Source: DASUME01 sp041179425 (GTDB lineage: Bacteria > Myxococcota_A > Polyangia > Polyangiales > DASUME01). From it: a DNA stretch of 5,875 nucleotides. The position numbers were made by a program, and so were the translations under genes. A model generated the notes under the pieces. That model was not told where the DNA came from, did no database searches, and was given only the letters and a program-made list of their open reading frames with translations. Positions 1 to 4,782 of the stretch are shown here, piece after piece (position 1 is the first letter of the stretch; every line of letters starts with the position of its first letter). The stretch covers positions 1 to 5,875 of the forward strand of contig JBEGTL010000531.1 of the NCBI GenBank assembly GCA_041179425.1. Reading direction: 5' to 3'.

Positions 1-188
1 TCAGACAGCACCGCCGACAGGCTGAGCTTGCGAGCGCGCGCTTCACCATGCGCCCAGGCGAGATCGTCGGCGGCGAGCGAGACGCTCACTTTCTTGACAC
101 CCGCCGGCTTGCCCGACGTCTGCGCGGCCGAGCGCTTCTTCGGCGCTGTTGTGCGCGCCTCAACAGGCTTCTTCATAGCTCTTGCCAT
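1..188 (-). CDS. VapB-type ribbon-helix-helix antitoxin, copy 1 (5' part only; runs off the left edge)
   Basis: This is the N-terminal 62 residues of an antitoxin; the rest lies beyond position 1. The ATG at 188-186 matches the start of the complete copy at 3160. A Lys/Ala/Thr-rich basic tail (about residues 1-31) precedes the VKKVSVSL beta-strand and the start of the ribbon-helix-helix (RHH) fold (KLSLSAVLSD). RHH antitoxins dimerise, bind their own operator and use the C-terminus to neutralise the partner toxin. Against the copy at 2852-3160 there are six nucleotide differences in 188, giving four substitutions (L5M, T9V, K23Q, T29A), all in the basic tail. The RHH part is identical at nucleotide level. 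A matching toxin gene is expected just left of the window, but it is not visible. I cannot tell from here whether this copy is intact. Confidence 0.8.
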   Translation of the reverse strand, partial: MARAMKKPVEARTTAPKKRSAAQTSGKPAGVKKVSVSLAADDLAWAHGEARARKLSLSAVLS

Positions 189-226
189 GTTCCCACCAGG
201 GTAGGAACTCCTCGGCACGAAGGCAA
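189..226 (-). promoter_or_regulatory. Promoter and palindromic operator of vapB copy 1
   Basis: On the minus strand a TTGCCT box (226-221) and a TACCCT box (203-198) are 17 bp apart. A near-palindrome GTTCCCAC-CAGG-GTAGGAAC (189-208) covers the -10 and abuts the ATG. It has one mismatch between the arms. The same layout stands before the second vapB copy, where the palindrome is perfect. Autorepression by the antitoxin is inferred from this position and from what is known of RHH antitoxins. The distance from the -10 to the ATG leaves almost no leader, so a leaderless mRNA is possible. Confidence 0.55.
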
Positions 227-241
227 GCGCTGCTCGGCTGT

Positions 242-263
242 GGGTTAGCGCGAGACGCTACCC
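242..263 (-). terminator. Hairpin between abiEii and vapB copy 1, possible terminator without a T-tract
   Basis: Read on the minus strand, GGGTAGCG and CGCTAACCC can form an eight-pair stem with one bulged A and a five-base loop. It lies about 60 bp after the abiEii stop and upstream of the vapB copy 1 promoter. No T-run follows, so this is not a classical intrinsic terminator; it could equally be a chance GC-rich hairpin. Confidence 0.3.
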
Positions 264-292
264 GGCCTTTCTCGTTCCGTCGCGCACGATCA

Positions 293-407
293 TCGAACCG
301 GCAACGCGTTCAACCTACCCGGCTAAAGCGCTGCGTCATCCTCGACGCGCCAGGGCCCACCAGCGCGCCAAGAACGAACGAACGGCCTGCCGTTCGCGAC
401 CGACTGC
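293..407. repeat. 115-bp perfect direct repeat, copy A (3' end of abiEii)
   Basis: Identical base for base to 2053-2167, offset 1760 bp; identity stops at both ends (292 a versus 2052 c; 408 a versus 2168 g). The repeat holds 30 bp of 3' flank (293-322), the abiEii stop codon (325-323) and the codons for AbiEii residues 285-311. It also contains a palindrome CGAACGGC-CT-GCCGTTCG at 379-396 and an AACGCGTT core at 303-310. Together the two copies bracket the abiE operon and its promoter. Confidence 0.97.
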
Positions 408-1258
408 AGCGGCTCCAAGACAAACTGCTGCACCGCATGCACGGCTTCGGAGAGAGTTCCGATTTCGCCCACGTTGGCCTTGCGTGTGAAGCCGGACCAC
501 TGGCTTCGTTTGTTTGGCTCGTCCGCGAAGGCCGTGCTCAACGCGATGGGAGTAACGAGCGGCAATGGGGTTCCTCGCCGCTCGAAGGTTGCTCGAATGG
601 CGCGGCTCAGTAGCTCACCATCGAAGTCGAAGACACGCGCGAGCACCGCGACGTCGAAGAAGTCCTTCATACGACTGTTGCTGATGCCGAGCTGCACCAT
701 GGCCTCGAGCTTCTCAGCAACGACGGTCTCACGTGGATACCCACGCAGACGGGGAGCAGGGAAGTCGAGCAGAGTGGGAAAGACGATGGCTGTCGCCGGT
801 GGCGTGATGGCGTCGCCAAAGCCGACATCGACCTGAAGTCGGACTCGTGCTGACGCCACGTGCGCGAACAGGACGACCCGAACACCTCCGTATTCCTGGT
901 CTTCCCGTATTGCTGACACCACCATCGTTGCCAGATCGAACGCCACGCCGTCCTCCGGCAGCTCGAGCCTGAACACGTCTTTGAAGACGTCGCGGATGTG
1001 AGCCTCACTCGTGTCGCCGAACCCGAGCAGATCGATGTCGCGGGTGGCGCGGTGTGGGCGGCCCGTCCAAACCGTGAACAGCGTAGCCCCCTTGAGCACG
1101 AAGCTGTCTGCGTGCGGCGATTGCGAAAGGCGGTAGAGCAAGCGCTCGTTGGCGTAGCGCAGCAGCACGAGCTGAAAGTCATCGCGGCGCTCTCGCGCGA
1201 GCTTGTTGAGCCGAGCGCTCACGTTCGCTTCGAGCTTGGTTGGCTTCCTCTTTGTCAC
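323..1258 (-). CDS. abiEii: AbiEii-type nucleotidyltransferase toxin of a type IV TA system
   Basis: This 311-residue protein belongs to the AbiEii/AbiGii toxin family, DNA polymerase beta-like nucleotidyltransferases that act in the cytoplasm. Characterised relatives transfer nucleotides to targets such as tRNA and block growth, which can abort phage infection. Visible signatures are FVLKGATLF (53-61), the catalytic acidic motif TRDIDLLGFGD (72-82; D74 and D76), a third acidic position in VDVGFGD (D144), AEKLEAM (181-187, K183) and RMKDFFDV (196-203), the usual second Lys/Asp motif. The C-terminus ends in GGPWR, common in this subfamily. The GTG at 1258 was chosen because it overlaps the antitoxin stop (GTGA) and follows GAGG at a seven-base spacing. 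The last 27 residues lie in a 115-bp repeat that recurs upstream of the operon. All catalytic motifs look intact. The family is confident; the cellular target is unknown. Confidence 0.93.
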   Translation of the reverse strand: MTKRKPTKLEANVSARLNKLARERRDDFQLVLLRYANERLLYRLSQSPHADSFVLKGATLFTVWTGRPHRATRDIDLLGFGDTSEAHIRDVFKDVFRLELPEDGVAFDLATMVVSAIREDQEYGGVRVVLFAHVASARVRLQVDVGFGDAITPPATAIVFPTLLDFPAPRLRGYPRETVVAEKLEAMVQLGISNSRMKDFFDVAVLARVFDFDGELLSRAIRATFERRGTPLPLVTPIALSTAFADEPNKRSQWSGFTRKANVGEIGTLSEAVHAVQQFVLEPLQSVANGRPFVRSWRAGGPWRVEDDAAL

Positions 1259-1863
1259 GCGGTCGCCTCGAGATACGGCCGCATCAACGTGTAGACCCGA
1301 TCGGCGCGGGCTGCCTCGACCAGCGCATCACGACCACCACGGTGGGTTCGTAGGTACCCGCGTAGTGCAGCAAGGGCAGTTTCAAGACCGACGTGTCGAC
1401 GGTAACGAAAACAGTCCGCTACCGTTTTTGCAGGACTCGTGATGGCAACCTTCACGCCTTCGATCGTCCGAGTTTCGACGCCCAGGGTGCGTGCGAGACC
1501 GCTGGCGCGAATCACTTCGAGCTTGGGATAGGACACCTTGGGCACGCGGGCGTGACGGTCGATGAGTACCCATACGGCGTTTGGCAGTTCGCTCGTTAGC
1601 TCGTGCACCTGGAGTGCGCTGAGCAGGCAGATGATGGCGTGAGGGATGCGCTTGGCGGCCTCCGCCAGCGAGCCAAGCTCGGTCGCGGCGCCATCGGCGA
1701 GGCGGTAGAGCCCGCGGTCGACCTGCTCGAGGAGACCCTCGTCCAGCATTCGCTTGAGATAGGCGCGCGGGACGCTGACCTTGTCAAGATCACGCGCCCG
1801 TAGCGGCCCGCGTCTCGCGAGTCGCAGTACGGTGCTCTTCTTCGTCGAGATGGGAGGCGGCAT
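1255..1863 (-). CDS. abiEi: AbiEi-type antitoxin / transcriptional regulator of a type IV TA system
   Basis: This 202-residue protein is an AbiEi-family antitoxin. Residues about 10-55 look like the family's winged helix-turn-helix (STVLRLARRG, LKRMLDEGLLEQVDRGLYRL). The rest carries the usual COG5340-like pattern: IICLLSALQVHEL (78-90), VWVLIDRHAR (98-107) and VAITSPAKTVADCFRYRRHVGL (139-160). Known AbiEi proteins repress their own operon and counter AbiEii without a stable toxin-antitoxin complex, which defines type IV. The start is the ATG at 1863-1861. An extension to the TTG at 1911 would make the -35 box part of the coding region. No Shine-Dalgarno sequence precedes the ATG, so translation from a very short leader is likely. 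The stop overlaps the abiEii start by four bases, making a two-gene operon. Confidence 0.92.
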   Translation of the reverse strand: MPPPISTKKSTVLRLARRGPLRARDLDKVSVPRAYLKRMLDEGLLEQVDRGLYRLADGAATELGSLAEAAKRIPHAIICLLSALQVHELTSELPNAVWVLIDRHARVPKVSYPKLEVIRASGLARTLGVETRTIEGVKVAITSPAKTVADCFRYRRHVGLETALAALRGYLRTHRGGRDALVEAARADRVYTLMRPYLEATA

Positions 1864-1864
1864 A

Positions 1865-1911
1865 ATACGAAACGTATACCCGAATATATTCGGACCGACA
1901 ATTTGTATCAA
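1865..1911 (-). promoter_or_regulatory. abiE promoter with two palindromic operator candidates
   Basis: On the minus strand TTGATA (1911-1906) and TATATT (1888-1883) are 17 bp apart, close to the sigma-70 consensus. A perfect 14-bp palindrome CCGAATATATTCGG (1880-1893) covers the -10. A second perfect inverted repeat, ATACG-AAA-CGTAT on the plus strand (1865-1877), lies between the expected start point and the ATG at 1863. The segment is much richer in A and T than its surroundings. AbiEi proteins are known to bind inverted repeats at their promoters, so these are the natural operators, but binding is inferred. Confidence 0.75.
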
Positions 1912-2052
1912 GCACCGACTCGACGGCGGGCCTCCATAGTCGACTGCCCGCGAGCCAACGCCGGACCATCCCGTGCGTGAATCTGTGTGAACGAGCGTGG
2001 GCGTCGGTTCGCGTTAGGTGTCGGGAATCGTTGGGTTCGGCAGTAGTTTTCC

Positions 2053-2167
2053 TCGAACCGGCAACGCGTTCAACCTACCCGGCTAAAGCGCTGCGTCATC
2101 CTCGACGCGCCAGGGCCCACCAGCGCGCCAAGAACGAACGAACGGCCTGCCGTTCGCGACCGACTGC
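2053..2167. repeat. 115-bp perfect direct repeat, copy B (orphan 3' end of an abiEii gene)
   Basis: This copy is identical to 293-407 but has no abiEii gene attached. On the minus strand, 2167-2083 would encode the AbiEii C-terminus from residue 285 to the stop, followed by the same 30-bp 3' flank. Sequence before it (2168 onward) shows no AbiEii similarity. It is therefore either the scar of a second abiEii gene or one side of a recombination or integration site. It lies about 140 bp upstream of the abiE promoter. Confidence 0.95.
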
Positions 2168-2477
2168 GGAACGCGTCAACGATTTTGAGACACCGGGCAA
2201 CTGAGTTTACCGAAGCAACTGACTGTGTTGGGGCGTCGAGATCCAAAAGTGAAGCAGAGTCCGCGCGACAATCGGTCTGCGCACTCGCGTCGACTCGACT
2301 CGACCGCGAGCGCCGCGACGATCAGAGGTGACGCCTGGCTCTGTTCTTCCGCCTGAAAACGTGATCGCCTCCGCGACGGCCATGAGGCGGCGAATAGCAA
2401 CATGGGCATACGGACGAAGGTAGAGAGTGGCGCGAACCCCTGGATGAGAGATGGATGAGAAGGCTCTCGTCGAACTG
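2168..2477. other. 310-bp stretch without a recognisable gene
   Basis: Open frames here are short or overlap vapC and have no recognisable family. Small features are AACGCGTCAAC (2170-2180), directly after repeat copy B and similar to AACGCGTTCAAC inside the repeat; a GACTCGACTCGAC run; and an eight-base GGATGAGA repeated three bases apart just after vapC. I see no promoter, terminator or RNA gene. It may be decayed sequence left by the recombination that produced the repeats. Confidence 0.5.
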
Positions 2478-2852
2478 CTACACCCGCAGCACACGAACCG
2501 CCGGAAACCGCTGCCGCAGCCGGTCCAGATCGGCGAAGTCGCTGGTCAGCACCACGTCACCACGACCCGCCGCCGACGCCATCACAATCGCGTCCGCCAG
2601 CGTCGCACTTCGCACCTGCGCAAGCGCCTCACCGGCTAGCTTGGCGAGCTCCACCGTCATCGGCTCCACATCAACTGCCGAAAGCAGCTCGTCTCGAACG
2701 TCGGAACGACCGCGCCACCACTCGGCGACCGCAATCGCCGGCACGGTCACCAAGAGGCCGTCGCGGCGCGCGACCTCCAGCAAACCCAGGACGCGACGCT
2801 TTCGGCGCTCAACCCCAATCAGTGCTCCTGTATCCAGGGTCAGACCCGGCAC
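2478..2852 (-). CDS. vapC: VapC-type PIN-domain toxin (ribonuclease)
   Basis: This 124-residue protein is a PIN-domain toxin. VapC proteins are Mg2+-dependent endoribonucleases that cut tRNA or rRNA and stop translation when the antitoxin is lost. The acidic residues expected for the active site are present: D7 in LTLDTGALIGVE, E44 in VAEWW, D87 in TLADAIVMASA and D105 in LTSDFADL. Length is normal for the family and the gene looks intact. The start is GTG at 2852-2850, sharing one base with the vapB stop (TAGTG), so translation is probably coupled to the antitoxin. It is co-transcribed with vapB copy 2. The RNA target cannot be read from sequence. Confidence 0.93.
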   Translation of the reverse strand: MPGLTLDTGALIGVERRKRRVLGLLEVARRDGLLVTVPAIAVAEWWRGRSDVRDELLSAVDVEPMTVELAKLAGEALAQVRSATLADAIVMASAAGRGDVVLTSDFADLDRLRQRFPAVRVLRV

Positions 2853-3160
2853 TAGCGCGCTCCATAAAGCTCAGCGCGAAGCTTGGCGAGCTCAGCCTCG
2901 GGGATCTCGCCGGCGCCGAGCTTGTGCAGCAGCGTCTCCAACGCCTCGGCTCGTCGACGACGGTGCAGAGCGTCAGACAGCACCGCCGACAGGCTGAGCT
3001 TGCGAGCGCGCGCTTCACCATGCGCCCAGGCGAGATCGTCGGCGGCGAGCGAGACGCTCACTTTCTTGACACCCGTCGGCTTGCCCGACGTCTTCGCGGC
3101 CGAGCGCTTCTTCGGCGCTGTTGTGCGCGCCTCAGTGGGCTTCTTCAGAGCTCTTGCCAT
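2852..3160 (-). CDS. vapB: VapB-type ribbon-helix-helix antitoxin, copy 2 (complete)
   Basis: This 102-residue antitoxin pairs with the VapC encoded immediately downstream. A basic Lys/Ala/Thr-rich tail (1-31) is followed by a ribbon-helix-helix DNA-binding fold: strand KVSVSL (33-38), helix DDLAWAHGEARAR (41-53), turn KLSLSA, then helix VLSDALHRRRRAEALETLL (60-78). The C-terminal part (79-102, GAGEIPEAELAKLRAELYG) is the likely toxin-binding segment. The ATG at 3160 was chosen because the second copy of the gene aligns from there and because an operator palindrome abuts it. Starting at 3202 would put the palindrome inside the coding sequence. The gene duplicates the one cut by the left edge, differing there by four residues, all in the tail. 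VapB is assigned from the PIN-toxin partner; the family label is less certain than the fold. Confidence 0.9.
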   Translation of the reverse strand: MARALKKPTEARTTAPKKRSAAKTSGKPTGVKKVSVSLAADDLAWAHGEARARKLSLSAVLSDALHRRRRAEALETLLHKLGAGEIPEAELAKLRAELYGAR

Positions 3161-3200
3161 GTTCCTACCACAGTAGGAACTCCTGGGCGCGAAGGCAAGC
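2973..3200. repeat. Right copy of duplicated vapB 5' block
   Basis: Matches positions 1-228 with 217 of 228 bases identical and no gaps. It covers codons 1-62 of vapB plus the operator and -35/-10 region, and continues past the left window edge in the other copy. Identity falls off beyond 3200. Confidence 0.93.
3161..3198 (-). promoter_or_regulatory. vapBC promoter with perfect palindromic operator
   Basis: A perfect inverted repeat GTTCCTAC-CACA-GTAGGAAC (3161-3180) abuts the vapB start codon. On the minus strand it contains a TACTGT -10 candidate (3175-3170), 17 bp from a TTGCCT -35 candidate (3198-3193). The palindrome thus covers the -10 and everything down to the ATG, a good place for repression by the VapB dimer. 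Transcription starting about seven bases after the -10 would give an mRNA with at most a few leader bases. The AGGA inside the right arm is only two bases from the ATG, too close for a usual ribosome binding site. Confidence 0.65.
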
Positions 3201-3410
3201 ACCTGCTCTGCTGTCGCTTCAACCCGACTCGATCTCGAGCCCCGCCCGCGGACTCGACCCGGGACTCAACCAGGCAAACACCCGTGGACGGCGGTGTTCG
3301 TGCGGCCGACTCGGCCGCTGGACAGGCATCCACCACGCACTCCTCGAGCTCTCGTATCTGCTCCTGCATGGCAAGCGCGTGTAACCGCTCATGGGAGGTG
3401 TCGCAAATGT

Positions 3411-4283
3411 TCAGCAAGCGCGCTCGACGTGCGCTATTCGGAAGCAGCCCCAGCTCTTCAGCGCGCGGCCTGGCAGCTGCACCAAATAGCGCTGCTCGAG
3501 CTCGCTCGGCGTGATCTCGCAACGCAGGCGGAAGCCGTGTGGGCGCACCAACTCGGCCACGTCGTGAACGCCTGACAAGTTGACGTTCCCGAGTCGTCGC
3601 CAGCCGGCGGCAGCATTCTTGGAGCCGTAGCTACTGTAGTCGCCGTCGAAGAACGCCTGCGTCACATAGTCGAACCCGATGCCGCTGCCTTCGTGCGTCA
3701 GGGCTGCAATGCTCGCGAGCACGCCCTCGACTGCGGCGAGCGAGAGGTAGTAGGTAACGCCCTCCCACAGAAACAGCGTGCGCGCGCTTGCATCGTAGCC
3801 GTGGGCCAGCAGCGCGGCGCCGAGGTCATCCACCGCGAAATCGACCGGGACGTCGACGACGGGCCCTGGCGAGTACAGGCTTGCCAGGTGCTCGGCCCGC
3901 AGGCGCAACACCTGAGGCATGTCGACCACGAAGGTGCGGGTGCCTGCGAGCTGCGCTGCGAAGCGAATTGGACGTGTGTCGAAGCCCGCACCGAGGAGCA
4001 CCAGTTGCTCGAGGCCGCTGGCAGCTTCTTGCTTCAGCTGGTCGTCGAAGTAGCGCGTGCGCGCGTTGAAGTATCCGATGCCCCCTGGATACGCGCTCTC
4101 CGTGAGCCAGCGCGTCAGGTGGGGTGCTCGGTTGAGCCAGCGCTGATGAGGCAGAAGAAAGCGTTCGGCGAGGTGGTCGGTGTTGGCCAGGTCTTGGCCG
4201 GCCGTCAGGCGCGCGAGTGTGCGCATCCACGCCGTCATATGTGCGGTCTTCGCGACTCTGTTCTTGATCTGAGCTGGACGCAT
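3411..4283 (-). CDS. SAM-dependent methyltransferase, leucine carboxyl methyltransferase-like (TIGR00027 type)
   Basis: This 290-residue class I methyltransferase resembles the large TIGR00027/PF04072 group, whose bacterial members mostly lack a known substrate. Signatures are the region RTRYFDDQL (75-83), the SAM-binding motif I LVLLGAGFDTRPIRF (94-108), the acidic end of the next strand FVVDMPQVLRLRAEHL (118-133, D121), VDVPVDF (143-149) and LFLWEGVTYYL (170-180). Length is normal and no frameshift is visible. The ATG at 4283 follows GGAG at a six-base spacing and begins MRPAQIKNR, a typical family start. An in-frame GTG at 4391 would add 36 residues unlike the family and is rejected. The gene stands alone, about 250 bp upstream of vapB. 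It probably modifies a small molecule or protein carboxyl or hydroxyl group, but the substrate is unknown. Confidence 0.9.
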   Translation of the reverse strand: MRPAQIKNRVAKTAHMTAWMRTLARLTAGQDLANTDHLAERFLLPHQRWLNRAPHLTRWLTESAYPGGIGYFNARTRYFDDQLKQEAASGLEQLVLLGAGFDTRPIRFAAQLAGTRTFVVDMPQVLRLRAEHLASLYSPGPVVDVPVDFAVDDLGAALLAHGYDASARTLFLWEGVTYYLSLAAVEGVLASIAALTHEGSGIGFDYVTQAFFDGDYSSYGSKNAAAGWRRLGNVNLSGVHDVAELVRPHGFRLRCEITPSELEQRYLVQLPGRALKSWGCFRIAHVERAC

Positions 4284-4392
4284 CGAGGGCTCCACGTATG
4301 GGCGGCAAGCATGCTCGCGGGTGCGCTGCACGCGCCACCTTACAGCCAATCGACCTAGTTGGCCGAGCCTTCCATGCAGTACGTGGCGCACG

Positions 4393-4637
4393 TCATCGAC
4401 TGGGCATTGGGTCGCAAACGCCGAAGTCGTCGAGCACCATCACGCCGGTCTTCGCTAGACGCTGCAGCACAGCCGAGTAACTCCCGTCAGCGCGTGCGAT
4501 CGCGAGCTTGCAGCAACCCACGGCAAGCGCGCGCACAGCGCTCGGAAATCCGGCGCGGCACGCCGCCTGAGCGAGCCAGGCTCCGATGAACGTCTTGCAC
4601 ACCAAGTCTTGCCGACCACGATCACGTGCACGGGCAC
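4393..4637 (-). pseudogene. istB: Truncated, frameshifted IstB-like ATPase remnant (IS21 family)
   Basis: IstB is the AAA+ helper ATPase of IS21-family transposition. Fragments of it are legible in two minus-strand frames. One frame reads VHVIVVGKT (about 4631-4605). Another then gives CKTFIGAWLAQAACRAGF, LAIARADGSY, and a Walker B-like VMVLDDFG near 4430. The first frame also gives FRALCARLP just after AGF. The intact gene would read roughly VGKTGVGKTF across the Walker A. Here an extra T and the loss of two bases (4591-4615) destroy it, and an extra T near 4548 shifts the frame again. The N-terminal domain and everything after DPM are missing, and no istA is seen. It is clearly dead. The family call rests on the spacing of the Walker A, ARADGSY and LDDFG motifs. 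Confidence 0.75.
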
Positions 4638-4705
4638 GCCCTGGAACGAGCGTCACGATGGTCTGAACCAGGTGATCACGATGCCGTGGCATCGGTGGCC
4701 ACCAT
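4637..4705 (-). repeat. Three degenerate 23-bp units, possible IS21-type terminal repeats
   Basis: On the minus strand three consecutive 23-base units begin ATGGTGGCCACC, ATCGTGATCACC and ATCGTGACGCTC (4705-4683, 4682-4660, 4659-4637). The first two match at 12 of 23 positions; the third matches mainly over its first seven bases. IS21-family elements carry several short repeats at their ends. Their position against an istB fragment lacking its N-terminus suggests an internally deleted element. The similarity is weak and could be chance. Confidence 0.3.
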
Positions 4706-4782
4706 CACTCCGCATGCGCAGAAACTCGGCTGTCTCGGTGAGACTCGTGGTTCAACCGTCGAAGCGCTGGCCGCCGCAGCAC

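Larger units (their letters stand above)
1..228. repeat. Left copy of duplicated vapB 5' block
   Basis: This block matches 2973-3200 at a constant offset of 2972 bp, with 11 mismatches and no gaps. The mismatches are at 104, 122, 163-165, 176, 194, 199, 200, 213 and 217, so positions 1-103 are identical. The similarity fades just beyond the -35 box. The left limit is unknown because the window starts inside the block. Confidence 0.93.

Noticed and set aside
1864..1911. N-terminal extension of AbiEi to a TTG at 1911.
   Set aside because: The TTG is the first part of the -35 box, and the extension would contain the promoter and operator.
1980..2175. Possible integron attC site or gene-cassette array around repeat copy B.
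   Set aside because: There is a GTTAGGT (GTTRRRY-like) at 2014, but no matching RYYYAAC partner or attC-type folded structure. The repeat is coding sequence from abiEii.
2207..2494. Minus-strand frame of 95 codons downstream of vapC.
   Set aside because: It overlaps the end of vapC, has no clear start signal and looks like no known protein.
2822..3514. Long plus-strand reading frame (230 codons) opposite vapB.
   Set aside because: It is the antisense shadow of vapB and the methyltransferase 3' end. The composition is Arg/Ser/Ala-rich and low-complexity, and no family is recognisable.
3145..3522. Minus-strand frame of 125 codons across the methyltransferase-vapB gap.
   Set aside because: It overlaps the methyltransferase C-terminus and the vapB promoter in another frame, with no ribosome binding site and no family pattern.
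4284..4391. N-terminal extension of the methyltransferase to a GTG at 4391.
   Set aside because: The added residues are unlike the family, whereas the ATG at 4283 has a well-spaced GGAG and a family-typical N-terminus.
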